NCBI RefSeq assembly: GCF_003269295.1
Contig: NZ_QLTT01000009.1
Span: forward strand, 203,756-267,755
Direction: 5' to 3'
Source: Lentzea atacamensis
GTDB lineage: Bacteria; Actinomycetota; Actinomycetes; Mycobacteriales; Pseudonocardiaceae
Length of the DNA stretch: 64,000 bases
Under the pieces are notes generated by a model. It had not been told where the DNA came from and did no database searches. It saw nothing but the letters and a program-made list of their open reading frames with translations. The translations under genes and the position numbers were made by a program. Below are positions 23,974 through 32,556 of this stretch, piece by piece; the first letter of the stretch is position 1; every line of letters begins with the position of its first letter.

Positions 23974-24417
23974 TCAGTGCTTGATGTCGACCACGTACCG
24001 GAGGGGGTTGTCCTGGAAGTAGGCCTCGTAGGTCGCGTTCCGGTGCCCCACACCGATCGCGATCGACAGGTCCGCCTCGAAGTCGCACGTGAACACGACG
24101 CTCTGCGCGGTCCCCAGTCCCGTCGTGATGTTGCGCGGCCCCGTGTAGGAGTGCCCGTCGGCCGGCTGCAGCCGCACCTCCAGGAACTCCACGCCCTTCG
24201 CCGTGATCGGCTTGCCGGAGCCGCAGCTCACCGGCTCGGCGATGGGCTGGACGCTGTCCTGCGGCTTGCCGCCCGTCAGGTCGAACACCACGCGGTCGAA
24301 CGTCGGCTGGCGCTCCGTCCGGACGTTGGTCAGCTGTGCGTGGTCGGCCGCTGATGCCGCCGGAACGACGCTCAACGCCATCCCCGCGGCGATGAGCGCT
24401 GCTGCGATTCGCTTCAT
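23974..24417 (-). CDS. Secreted AMIN-like domain protein (paralogue)
   Basis: 147 residues, same plan as its downstream neighbour: signal peptide (MKRIAAALIAAGMALSVVPAASA), then LTNVRTERQPTFDRVVFDLTGG, a conserved CGSG and FTCDFEADLSIAIG pair of cysteines, and the end LRYVVDIKH. ATG 24417 follows GGGGGAT. It lies 25 bp downstream of the deacetylase lipoprotein gene on the same strand, so the three may be an envelope operon. Confidence 0.75.
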   Translation of the reverse strand: MKRIAAALIAAGMALSVVPAASAADHAQLTNVRTERQPTFDRVVFDLTGGKPQDSVQPIAEPVSCGSGKPITAKGVEFLEVRLQPADGHSYTGPRNITTGLGTAQSVVFTCDFEADLSIAIGVGHRNATYEAYFQDNPLRYVVDIKH

Positions 24418-24442
24418 GAAGATCCCCCACTTCACGGTCCTG

Positions 24443-25210
24443 CTACCCCAGAAAGTCCTCCAGTGGCACTGGAGTCAGTCCATCTTGCTTGGCACGGTTC
24501 AGGAACGCGGTGAAATCCTCGACGAAAGTCGTGCGGAAGTGCATCAGCACGATGTCGCCCGGCTTGAGCTTGTCGCCCTGCTGGAACTGCACGCGCCCGT
24601 CGTTGACCGCGGCCGTCCAGTTGACCAGCGCCTTGAACCCGCAGCTCGCGGCGGCCTTGCGGGTGTTCTCGTCGTAGTTGCCGAACGGCGGCCGGAACAG
24701 CGTCGGGCGCCTGCCGTAGTCGGCGGCGAGGAAGTCGGCGTTGCCGCAGATCTCGTGCTTCTGGAACTCGAACGGCTTGCCCTGCATGTTCGGGTGAGTG
24801 GACGTGTGGCTGTGGATCGTGGCCGGCAGTTCCTTGAAGTAGTCCTTGTGCCCCTCGGCGTACTTCGTGTTGAGGAACAGCGACGGCCACACGCCCGCGT
24901 TGATCATCAGCTCGCGCGCCTTCGGGTGCTGCACCGCGCCGTCGTCGATCGTGATGAACACGTACGGTTTGTCGGTTGGAATGCGCGTGACCACGGGCAC
25001 CATGCCGTCGACGGTCGCGGGCGCGTGGGCCTGCACCGTGCCGTAGGTGTACGGCGGCTCGAACATCCGCTTCGGCTTCTCGGACGTGGTCGTGGGCACC
25101 GGCGAGGACGTCGTGAGAACGGGCCCGCCCGGTTGCTCACCGGCCGGCTGTCCACATGACACCAGCCCGGCAACCAGCACAAACGCAGCAAAGAGCCGCA
25201 ACCTGGACAT
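24443..25210 (-). CDS. Polysaccharide deacetylase lipoprotein (NodB/CE4)
   Basis: 255 residues. A lipoprotein signal ends in LVAGLVSC, so the mature protein is probably anchored on the outer face of the membrane; a Thr/Ser/Pro linker follows. NodB motifs are TIDDGA (usually TFDDG), HSHTSTHPN (metal-binding HxxxH), RPPFGNYD and LMHFR. CE4 enzymes remove N-acetyl groups from peptidoglycan or chitin-like polymers. The second Asp of the first motif is kept, so activity is plausible. ATG 25210 follows GGGGGAA. Confidence 0.85.
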   Translation of the reverse strand: MSRLRLFAAFVLVAGLVSCGQPAGEQPGGPVLTTSSPVPTTTSEKPKRMFEPPYTYGTVQAHAPATVDGMVPVVTRIPTDKPYVFITIDDGAVQHPKARELMINAGVWPSLFLNTKYAEGHKDYFKELPATIHSHTSTHPNMQGKPFEFQKHEICGNADFLAADYGRRPTLFRPPFGNYDENTRKAAASCGFKALVNWTAAVNDGRVQFQQGDKLKPGDIVLMHFRTTFVEDFTAFLNRAKQDGLTPVPLEDFLG

Positions 25211-25300
25211 CGAATTCCCCCTCCACGCGGAAGACGTCGCGCAGGTCTGCAAGGTTGCACGGGGATAGGCTCGAACTGATCACAAAGAGGAGGAGATCCG

Positions 25301-25828
25301 ATGAGCCTCGAGCGCCCAGTCGCTCCCGACCCCTACCAGCTGCTCCCGAAGGTCGGCACCTTCGACGTCACCTCGGCGGACGTGCGCGACGGCGAACAGC
25401 TCCCCGACGCCCAGGTCTTCGAGGGCGGGAACACCTCACCCCAGCTCTCGTGGTCCGGCTTCCCCGCCGAGACGCGCAGTTTCGTGGTCACCTGCTTCGA
25501 CCCCGACGCTCCCACCCCCTCCGGCTTCTGGCACTGGGTGGCCGTGAACCTCCCCGTCACCACCACCTCATTGGACACCGGTGCGGGCGCCTCGGACGCG
25601 ACACTTCCGGGTGACGCCTTCCACGTGCGCTCCGACTACGGCACGCGCGCGTTCGGCGGCGCGGCACCGCCCAAGGGCGACCACCCGCACCGCTACTACT
25701 TCGTGGTGCACGCGGTCGACGTCGACAAGCTCGACGTGGACGGCGACGCCTCACCGGCGGTCGTCAGCTTCAACCTGGCGTTCCACACGCTGGCGCGCGC
25801 GATCATCACGCCGACCTACCAGCACTGA
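25301..25828 (+). CDS. YbhB/YbcL (PEBP) family protein
   Basis: 175-residue phosphatidylethanolamine-binding-protein-like fold (bacterial Raf-kinase-inhibitor-like). Signatures: GGNTSPQLSWSGFPAETRSF, CFDPDAPTPSGFWHWVAVNLP, and HRYYFVVHAVDVDKLD. These proteins are cytosolic and their ligands in bacteria are not settled. ATG 25301 follows AGGAGGAGATCC. A strong hairpin follows the stop, so it is a single-gene unit. Confidence 0.9.
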   Translation: MSLERPVAPDPYQLLPKVGTFDVTSADVRDGEQLPDAQVFEGGNTSPQLSWSGFPAETRSFVVTCFDPDAPTPSGFWHWVAVNLPVTTTSLDTGAGASDATLPGDAFHVRSDYGTRAFGGAAPPKGDHPHRYYFVVHAVDVDKLDVDGDASPAVVSFNLAFHTLARAIITPTYQH

Positions 25829-25838
25829 GCGGGCCGGT

Positions 25839-25864
25839 CCGGCGCACCTGCCCCGGTGCGCCGG
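25839..25864 (+). terminator. GC-rich hairpin after the PEBP gene
   Basis: Perfect 10-bp stem CCGGCGCACC (25839-25848) and GGTGCGCCGG (25855-25864), loop TGCCCC, 10 bp after the stop. Flanking GAGCGG/CCGCTC bases can extend the structure. No clear T-run. Confidence 0.65.
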
Positions 25865-25933
25865 GCCGCTCGTAAGGCCCGCGTAACACCTCATCCGGGA
25901 ACACCGCCGCGGCCGAGGTGGTTGGATCGACAC

Positions 25934-27307
25934 GTGAGGCACTTCGACCTGGTCATCATCGGTACCGGCTCCGGCAACTCCATCCCGAACGAGGCGATGG
26001 CGGACTGGCAGATCGCCATCCTCGAGAAGGGGACGTTCGGCGGCACCTGCCTGAACGTGGGCTGCATCCCCACCAAGATGTTCGTCCACACCGCCGACCA
26101 GGCCGCGGCGCCTGCGGGCGCGAAGAAGCTCGGCGTGGACGCCCACCTCGACGCGGTCCACTGGCCGCAGATCCGCGACCGCATCTTCGGCCGCATCGAC
26201 CCGATCGCCGAGGGTGGCCGCAACTGGCGCGCCAACGAGAACGCGAACGTCACGGTCTACGAGGGCACGGCGAAGTTCATCGACGCGCACACGATCGACA
26301 CCGGAACCGGCGAGACCATCACCGCCGACCGGATCGTCGTGGCGGCGGGCAGCAGGCCGACGATCCCCGAGATCGCCGACATCGAGACGACCGGCTTCCA
26401 CACCAGCGACTCGATCATGCGGCTCGACGAGCTGCCGGAGAGCCTGATCATCCTGGGCAGCGGGTTCATCGCCGCCGAGTTCGCGCACGTGTTCAGCAGC
26501 TTCGGCGTGAAGGTCACCATGATCGCGCGCTCAGGCCTGCTGCTGCGGCACGAGGACCTGGAGATCGCCCAGCGGTTCACCGACGTCGCGAAGACGAAGT
26601 GGGACGTCCGCCTGCAGCGCAAGACGATCCGCGCGGAGAAGACCGAAACCGGTGTGCGCCTGCACATGGAGGGCCCGGACGGTGCGGAAACCGTTGAGGC
26701 GGACCAGCTTCTCGTCGCGATCGGCAGGCAGCCCAACACGGACCTGCTCGACGTGGCCAAGGCCGGTGTCGAGCTGCACGACGACGGCCGCGTCAAGGTC
26801 GACGAGTTCCAGCGGACCAGCCAGCAGCACATCCTGGCGCTGGGCGACATCAGCTCGGACCACCAGCTCAAGCACGTCGCGAACCACGAGGCGCGCGTGG
26901 TGCAGCACAACCTGCTCAACCCGGACGACCAGATCAAGAGCGACCACCGGTTCGTGCCGGCCGCGGTGTTCTCGAGCCCGCAGATCGCGAGCGTCGGGCT
27001 GACCGAGGAACAGGCCAAGGCGAAGGGAATCCGGTACGTCACCGCCAGCCAGGCCTACGCGTCCATCGCGTACGGCTGGGCGATGGAGGACACGACCGGT
27101 TTCGCGAAGCTGCTCGCGGATCCCGCCACCGGACAGCTGCTGGGTGCGCACATCATCGGGCCGCAGGCGTCGACGGTGATCCAGCCGCTCATCCAGGCGA
27201 TGAGCTTCGGGCTGGACGCGAAGTCCATGGCACGTGGGCAGTACTGGATCCATCCGGCCATGCCGGAACTGGTCGAGAACGCTCTGCTCAACCTGCCGCT
27301 GGACTGA
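25934..27307 (+). CDS. mtr: Mycothione reductase
   Basis: 457-residue flavoprotein disulfide reductase, the length of mycobacterial Mtr. It has the FAD motif IIGTGSGNS, redox-active pair Cys39/Cys44 in GGTCLNVGCIPTK, NAD(P)H-binding SLIILGSGFIAAEFAHVF, and C-terminal catalytic His440 in HPAMPELVE. GSGNS in place of the common GGG is a mycothione reductase trait. It reduces mycothiol disulfide with NADPH in the cytosol, keeping the actinobacterial thiol pool reduced. The GTG at 25934 is chosen by alignment of the N-terminus. Confidence 0.93.
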   Translation: MRHFDLVIIGTGSGNSIPNEAMADWQIAILEKGTFGGTCLNVGCIPTKMFVHTADQAAAPAGAKKLGVDAHLDAVHWPQIRDRIFGRIDPIAEGGRNWRANENANVTVYEGTAKFIDAHTIDTGTGETITADRIVVAAGSRPTIPEIADIETTGFHTSDSIMRLDELPESLIILGSGFIAAEFAHVFSSFGVKVTMIARSGLLLRHEDLEIAQRFTDVAKTKWDVRLQRKTIRAEKTETGVRLHMEGPDGAETVEADQLLVAIGRQPNTDLLDVAKAGVELHDDGRVKVDEFQRTSQQHILALGDISSDHQLKHVANHEARVVQHNLLNPDDQIKSDHRFVPAAVFSSPQIASVGLTEEQAKAKGIRYVTASQAYASIAYGWAMEDTTGFAKLLADPATGQLLGAHIIGPQASTVIQPLIQAMSFGLDAKSMARGQYWIHPAMPELVENALLNLPLD

Positions 27308-27372
27308 AAGGCCTTGCTCGGCAGGGACTTCCGCCGCTGCCGCCGGTCTCGCTGACCGAGCAGGATGCAGCG

Positions 27373-27786
27373 ATGACCGACAGAGTCCTCGTCGCGTACA
27401 CCTCGAAGATCGCCGCCACCGACGAGATCGCCCAGATCATCGGCACCGAACTCGCCGGCTGCGGGCTGAGAGTCACCGTGCTCTCCGTCGCCGCCGCCGA
27501 CACGCTGCACGGGTTCGGTGCCGTGATCATGGGCGACGCCGCCGCACGCGATGCTCATCGGTTCGTGCGGCGGCACAAGGTTTCCCTCAGACGCACACCC
27601 GTGTGGTTGTTCCATCGCGGCATTCCGCCCGTACCGAACGATGTCACCCGCATGGTGCGGAAGCTGGGGGCCAACGGGCCGGTGAGCTTCGACGGTGCGG
27701 CACCGGACTGGAACCGGTCGAAGGCATGGGCCCGCTACCTCGCCGATCAGCTCACGGTGCTGCACCGCGGTTTCGCTTCCAACTAG
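27373..27786 (+). CDS. Flavodoxin-domain protein
   Basis: 137 residues, flavodoxin-like (protoporphyrinogen-oxidase HemG-type). The N-terminal VLVAYTSKIAATDEIAQIIG fits the FMN phosphate loop, though the classical T/S-x-T-G-x-T spacing is altered (YTSKIAATDE). The GDAAARDAHRFVRRH region is positively charged. It may bind FMN weakly or not at all. It lies 65 bp after mtr on the same strand and could be redox-related; the stop overlaps the convergent VOC gene by 4 bp. Confidence 0.65.
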   Translation: MTDRVLVAYTSKIAATDEIAQIIGTELAGCGLRVTVLSVAAADTLHGFGAVIMGDAAARDAHRFVRRHKVSLRRTPVWLFHRGIPPVPNDVTRMVRKLGANGPVSFDGAAPDWNRSKAWARYLADQLTVLHRGFASN

Positions 27787-28187
27787 ACCTGGATGATGCG
27801 GACGTTGTTGCCGGCCGGGTCGCGGAACACGCAGTCACGCGCACCCCACGGCTGATCGGCCGGCTCCTGCACGACGTCGCCGCCGCCCGCCTGCAGCTTG
27901 TCGAACACGCCCTCGAGGTCAGGCGTGGACAGCTGGATGTAGCCGTACGAGCCGCCTTCGATCATCTCGGCGATGGCGGTCTTCTGCGCGTCCGTGAGGC
28001 CCTCGGCCATCGCCGGCGGTTCCAGCACGACGGAAGAGCTCGACCCGGCCGGGGCGACCGTGATCCAGCGCATCGTGCCCTTGCCGACGTCGCCGCGAAC
28101 CTGCCAGCCGAGCAGGTCGCGGTAGAACGCCAGCGAGGCGTCGGGGTCGGTGTGCGGGAGGAACGTGGCGTGAATGTTGATGTCCAT
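27783..28187 (-). CDS. VOC-family (glyoxalase-like) protein
   Basis: 134 residues, vicinal-oxygen-chelate fold with two beta-alpha-beta-beta-beta units: FLPHTDPDASLAFYRDLLGWQV in the first and GYIQLSTPDLEGVFDKLQAGG then FRDPAGNNVRIIQV in the second. Related small proteins bind metals for isomerase or dioxygenase chemistry or bind drugs such as bleomycin. The His that often leads the first strand is present (IHATF). ATG 28187. Substrate unknown. Confidence 0.85.
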   Translation of the reverse strand: MDINIHATFLPHTDPDASLAFYRDLLGWQVRGDVGKGTMRWITVAPAGSSSSVVLEPPAMAEGLTDAQKTAIAEMIEGGSYGYIQLSTPDLEGVFDKLQAGGGDVVQEPADQPWGARDCVFRDPAGNNVRIIQV

Positions 28188-28348
28188 GCCGACAACGCTA
28201 GGACCAGCGCAGATGCGGCGCTTCTCGATTCCTGACCAGTGGCGCGTCCCGGAACGTTGGCGAGGTGATTCACGCTCAGCAGGGCACCTCGCGGCACCGA
28301 TGCACCCGTCTGACCGCGAATTCCCCGGCAACGTTCCGGGCCACACCA

Positions 28349-29536
28349 TTAGATGTACCGCGGCCGGCCGGCGATCATGCCCAGTCCGGTCAGCGCGGCG
28401 AGCAGCACGAGCTGCAGCACGAGCGAAACCGTCCACGAACCCGTGGCGTCACGCAGCAGGCCGAACGCGAACGGCCCCGTGGCCGCGATCAGGTAACCGA
28501 GGCTCTGCGCCATGGCCGAGAGCCGCGCGGTGTCCGAAGTGGACTTCGTGCGCAGCGACATCACGAGCAGGGCCAAGGGGAACATGCCCATGCCGAACCC
28601 GATCAGCACCACCCACAGGCCAGGAGCAGAAGCCGGCGCCACCAGCATCCCGAGCATGCCCGCAAACGACAGCACGCCCAGCGCCAGCACCATCGGCCCC
28701 TGGCTGGAGAAGCGCGCGGCGATCGGCGGCACGAACAGGCTGACCGGGACGCTCAGCAGCATCGAGACTGCGAGCAGCATGCCGGCGGTGTTCCGGTCCA
28801 CCCCGGAGTCCACGAGCATGGCGGGCAGCCAGCCCATGACGGTGTAGGCGAACAGCGACTGCAGGCCGAAGAACACGGTGATCACCCAGGCGAGCGGGCT
28901 GCGCAGCAACGACCGCTTCCCGGCGGGAGCAACCGAACGGACCACCGTCGACTCGGCCCCGTGGCGGGCGCCGGCGAACCACACGACGATCGCGCCCAGC
29001 GACAGCAGCGCCCACGCACCGACAGCGAGGCGCCACGAGCCGAGCAGGTCCTCCAGCCGCGGCGTGAGAGCGGCGGCCAGCGCGGCACCCGCGGCGAGCG
29101 TTCCCGTGTAGACACCGGTGATCAGACCGACCTTGGTGGGGAAGGACGCCTTCACCACCACGGGGATCAGGACGTTGGACACCGCGATGCCCGCACACGC
29201 GATGAAGGTGCCGCCCAGCACGACCCACGGACCGTCGATCACGCGCAGCACCAGGCCGAGCGTGAGCACCCCCAAGGACAGTCCGATCGCACGTGCCATG
29301 CCGAGGCGGCGACCCAGCCAGGGGGCCGCGAACGCCGCGAAGCCGAAGCAAAGCGCCGGAACGGCCGTCAACGCGCTGGTCCAAGCGGCCGAAACCCCAA
29401 GGGCGGCGCGGACATCACCGAGCACCGAGGCCAGACTGGTCACCGCAGGGCGGAGATTCGCCGCCGCGAGGGCGACCCCGATCGCGAGCAGCGTGGACCC
29501 GACCAGCGGAACGTGACGATTCTTGACGACCGTCAC
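28349..29536 (-). CDS. MFS transporter, CynX/NimT-like
   Basis: About 395 residues with 12 predicted membrane helices. ANLRPAVTSLASVLGDVRAALG after helix 1 is characteristic of the CynX/NimT (cyanate / 2-nitroimidazole) branch. The substrate is unknown. GTG 29536 is chosen (GAGG upstream, then helix 1); GTG 29599 is possible. It is divergent from the GntR regulator, which probably controls it. A 161-bp gap with no recognisable gene separates it from the VOC gene. Confidence 0.85.
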   Translation of the reverse strand: MTVVKNRHVPLVGSTLLAIGVALAAANLRPAVTSLASVLGDVRAALGVSAAWTSALTAVPALCFGFAAFAAPWLGRRLGMARAIGLSLGVLTLGLVLRVIDGPWVVLGGTFIACAGIAVSNVLIPVVVKASFPTKVGLITGVYTGTLAAGAALAAALTPRLEDLLGSWRLAVGAWALLSLGAIVVWFAGARHGAESTVVRSVAPAGKRSLLRSPLAWVITVFFGLQSLFAYTVMGWLPAMLVDSGVDRNTAGMLLAVSMLLSVPVSLFVPPIAARFSSQGPMVLALGVLSFAGMLGMLVAPASAPGLWVVLIGFGMGMFPLALLVMSLRTKSTSDTARLSAMAQSLGYLIAATGPFAFGLLRDATGSWTVSLVLQLVLLAALTGLGMIAGRPRYI

Positions 29537-29641
29537 CCTGCGACCTCGATCGGTGGCAGTCTGTGCGGCAACAGTCGTCTGTCGAATCGTCACGGGCACC
29601 ACTATCGCAGACGTAGGATGTTCGGATGAAAGGATGACGCT

Positions 29642-30313
29642 GTGCCGTTGGCCACTACCCGGCGAGCAGGCCTCGTCGACCAGGTGATCGAGCAGATGAG
29701 GGGCGCGATCACCAGCGGCGAATGGCCCGTCGGGCAGCGCATCCCGCCCGAGCCCGAGCTGGTCACCGCGCTCGGGGTGGGTCGGAACACGGTTCGCGAG
29801 GCCGTGCGGGCGCTGTCGCACGCCGGCCTGCTGGAGGTGCGCCAGGGCGACGGCACGTTCGTCCGCGCGACCAGCGAGATCTCCGGCGCGGTCCGCCGCA
29901 TGTGCGGGACGGAGCTCAAGGAGGTGCTCGAGGTCCGGCGCACCCTGGAGATGGAGGGCGCGCGCCTGGCCGCCAAGCACCGCACCGACGCCGAGCTGGC
30001 GCGCCTCACCGAGCTGCTGCACAAGCGCGACGCGGCGATGGAGGCCGAGCGGTGGGCCGAGGTGATCGAGCACGACACCGCGTTCCACGTGCTGCTCGTC
30101 CAGTGCTCGCACAACACGCTTCTGGCCGAGCTCTACCAGGGCTTGACCGAGGCGGTCAAAGCTTCGGTGGCGGCATCTGTCGACACCAGCCAGCCTGGAC
30201 GTGACCAGGTGTCGCACACCGGGCTGCTGCACGCGGTGCGGGACGGCGACCAGGAGAAGGCGGCGATCGAGGCGGGCGGGTTCTTCGAGGAGCTGATCGA
30301 GAAATTCTGCTGA
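29642..30313 (+). CDS. GntR-family regulator (FadR/FCD subfamily)
   Basis: 223 residues: winged helix (GQRIPPEPELVTALGVGRNTV, REAVRALSHAGLLEVRQGDGTFV) and an all-helical FCD ligand domain with metal/ligand-type His residues (EHDTAFHVLLVQCSHNTLL, SHTGLLHAVRDGD). Such proteins respond to small organic acids. GTG 29642 follows AAAGGATG. It sits divergent from the CynX-like transporter and 43 bp upstream of the epoxide hydrolase, so either may be a target. Confidence 0.9.
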   Translation: MPLATTRRAGLVDQVIEQMRGAITSGEWPVGQRIPPEPELVTALGVGRNTVREAVRALSHAGLLEVRQGDGTFVRATSEISGAVRRMCGTELKEVLEVRRTLEMEGARLAAKHRTDAELARLTELLHKRDAAMEAERWAEVIEHDTAFHVLLVQCSHNTLLAELYQGLTEAVKASVAASVDTSQPGRDQVSHTGLLHAVRDGDQEKAAIEAGGFFEELIEKFC

Positions 30314-30356
30314 TCGCGGACTGAACCTGTCCGCATGAGCTCATAGCGTGGGGGCC

Positions 30357-31460
30357 ATGGAGATCACGCCGTTCCGCATCGAGATCCCGCAGGCCGAGGT
30401 CGACGATCTCCGCGCACGCGTGAGCAACACGCGGTGGCCGGAGGAGGACCTGCCGGGTGCCGGCTGGTCCTACGGCATCCCGCTGACCTACCTGCGCCCG
30501 CTCGCCGAGTACTGGGCGAACGGGTTCGACTGGCGCGCACAGGAGACGCGGATCAACTCCTTCCCGCAGTTCACGACCGAGATCAGCGGCCAGCGCGTCC
30601 ACTTCCTGCACGTGCGGTCGCGAAAGCCCGACGCCTTGCCGTTGCTGCTGATCCACGGCTGGCCGGGCTCGTTCGTCGAGTTCCTGAACGTGATCGGGCC
30701 GCTGTCGGAGGACTTCCACCTGGTCATCCCGTCGCTTCCCGGCTTCGGCTTCTCGGGTCCGGTGCGGAAGACGGGGTGGAACGTCCTGCGCATCGCGTGG
30801 GCGTTCGCGAAGCTCATGGAGGGCCTGGGCTACGAGCGGTACGGCACGCAGGGCGGCGACTGGGGTTCCGGCATCGCGCAGGAGATCGGCCGGGTGTTCC
30901 CCGAGCAGGTCGTGGGCGTGCACGTGAACATGCTGCAGACGTTCCGGCCGCAGGGGGTCAACGACCTCACGCCGGAAGAGCTCAAGGCGCTGGAGTCGCT
31001 GGACCGCTACCAGAAGGAGCTCTCCGGCTACATGCACGTCCAGCGCACCCGGCCGCGCACGCTCGCTTACGGGCTGACGGACTCGCCGGTCGGGCAGCTG
31101 GCGTGGATCGCGGAGAAGTTCCACGACTGGACGGACAACGAGGGCCTGCCCGAGGACGCCGTGGACCGCGACCAAATGCTGACCAACGTGTCCGTGTACT
31201 GGTTCACCGGCACGGCGGGCTCGTCGGCGGCGCTGTACAAGGAACAGTCCGCGTCGTGGGGTCAGCAGCAGCCGACGACGGTACCGACCGGCGTGGCGGT
31301 CTTCCCGCACGACCTCAGCGCGCCCGTGCGGTCACTGGCGGAGAAGATGATCCCCACGATCGTGCACTGGACGGAGTTCGACCGCGGCGGCCACTTCGCC
31401 GCGATGGAGGAGCCGGACCTGCTGGTCCAAGACATCAGGAAGTTCTTCGGGTCGCTGTGA
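30357..31460 (+). CDS. Epoxide hydrolase with EHN domain
   Basis: 367-residue alpha/beta-hydrolase epoxide hydrolase. The N-terminal EHN segment (ITPFRIEIPQAEVDDLRARV, then NTRWPEE) is followed by oxyanion motif HGWPGSF, nucleophile Asp in TQGGDWGSGIAQ, and catalytic His in RGGHFAAMEEPDLL near the end. It opens epoxides to diols in the cytosol. ATG 30357 follows GGGGG. Its stop overlaps the start of the AlkZ-like glycosylase gene by 4 bp (GTGA), coupling epoxide removal with DNA repair. Confidence 0.9.
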   Translation: MEITPFRIEIPQAEVDDLRARVSNTRWPEEDLPGAGWSYGIPLTYLRPLAEYWANGFDWRAQETRINSFPQFTTEISGQRVHFLHVRSRKPDALPLLLIHGWPGSFVEFLNVIGPLSEDFHLVIPSLPGFGFSGPVRKTGWNVLRIAWAFAKLMEGLGYERYGTQGGDWGSGIAQEIGRVFPEQVVGVHVNMLQTFRPQGVNDLTPEELKALESLDRYQKELSGYMHVQRTRPRTLAYGLTDSPVGQLAWIAEKFHDWTDNEGLPEDAVDRDQMLTNVSVYWFTGTAGSSAALYKEQSASWGQQQPTTVPTGVAVFPHDLSAPVRSLAEKMIPTIVHWTEFDRGGHFAAMEEPDLLVQDIRKFFGSL

Positions 31461-32545
31461 TCACACTTTCGAACCGCACTCTCAACCGGACGCTCCTGGC
31501 GCGGCAGATGCTGCTGGAGCGGAGGGCGATGCCCGTCGTGGAGGCCGTCGAGCACCTCGGCGGTCTCCAGGCCCAGGCGCCCGTGCCGCCGTACCTCGCA
31601 CTCTGGACGCGGCTCAAGCCGTTCTCGTTCGACGCGCTGAGCAAGCTCGTCCTCGACCGCTCGCTGGTGCGGATGACGTTGTGGCGCGGCACTTTGCACC
31701 TGATCTCGGCGTCCGACGTCCACCTGATGCGCACGGCGTTGCAGCCGGAGCTGAACAAGTGGGCGAAGGTCGCGATGCCACCGGCCGGCCGAGTCGAGAT
31801 CGACCTGGACAAGCTCGCGCGCATCACCCGCGAATACGTCGACACCGAACCCCGCACGGTCGCGGAGATCGGCGCGTTCCTGGCGGAGCACTTCCCCGAG
31901 GCGAAGGCGCGCGAGCTGTCAACGCAGGCGCAGATGCTGGTGCCGATGGTCCAGGTGCCGCCGCGCGGGATCTGGGGCGTGGGCGGAGTTCCGCAGAACG
32001 TCGCGATGGCCACCTGGCTCGGCCGGGACCTGCCGGCCGAGGCCGCGGTGCCGGAGCTGGTCGAGCGGTACCTGCGGGCGTTCGGGCCGGCGACGCTCGC
32101 GGACATGCAGGCGTGGTCGCGGCTGACCGGGTTGAAGGCGCACGCGGCAGGCCTGGATCTCGTTGAGTACCGCAACGAGGCGGGCAAGGTGCTGCTCGAC
32201 GTGCCGGACGGCGTGATCGTTTCCGAGGACACCCCTGCGCCGGCACGGTTGCTGCCCTCGTTCGACAACGTGCTGCTCGGGCACGCCGATCGGACCCGGA
32301 TCATGAACGAGGAGGCGCGGTCGCGGTGGGGCGCCGTCCGCAACGGGGTCTTCCCGCCGACGTTCCTCGTCGACGGGTTCGTGCGCGGCACCTGGTCGAT
32401 CGCCGAGACCAAGGACACCGCGACGCTGACGATCGAGCCCTACTTCAGGACCTCGGCCAAGGACATGAAGGGCGTGGTCCGCGAGGCCGAGGCGGTGCTG
32501 AAGGTGATGGTGCCCAAGAAGGAGCACGTGATCGCCGCCCCTTAG
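31457..32545 (+). CDS. AlkZ-like winged-helix DNA glycosylase
   Basis: 362 residues of the HTH_42/AlkZ superfamily. The N-terminal LLARQMLLERRAMPVVEAVE and GGLQAQAPVPPYLALWTRL carry the Q-x-Q motif that is catalytic in AZL/AlkZ; MTLWRGTLHLISASD and PSFDNVLLGHADRTRI are further family blocks. AlkZ enzymes unhook bulky N-alkyl lesions or crosslinks, and several protect producers of DNA-alkylating natural products. Coupled by a 4-bp overlap to an epoxide hydrolase. Substrate lesion is inferred only. Confidence 0.82.
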   Translation: MITLSNRTLNRTLLARQMLLERRAMPVVEAVEHLGGLQAQAPVPPYLALWTRLKPFSFDALSKLVLDRSLVRMTLWRGTLHLISASDVHLMRTALQPELNKWAKVAMPPAGRVEIDLDKLARITREYVDTEPRTVAEIGAFLAEHFPEAKARELSTQAQMLVPMVQVPPRGIWGVGGVPQNVAMATWLGRDLPAEAAVPELVERYLRAFGPATLADMQAWSRLTGLKAHAAGLDLVEYRNEAGKVLLDVPDGVIVSEDTPAPARLLPSFDNVLLGHADRTRIMNEEARSRWGAVRNGVFPPTFLVDGFVRGTWSIAETKDTATLTIEPYFRTSAKDMKGVVREAEAVLKVMVPKKEHVIAAP

Positions 32546-32556
32546 TGCGTCCTCGC

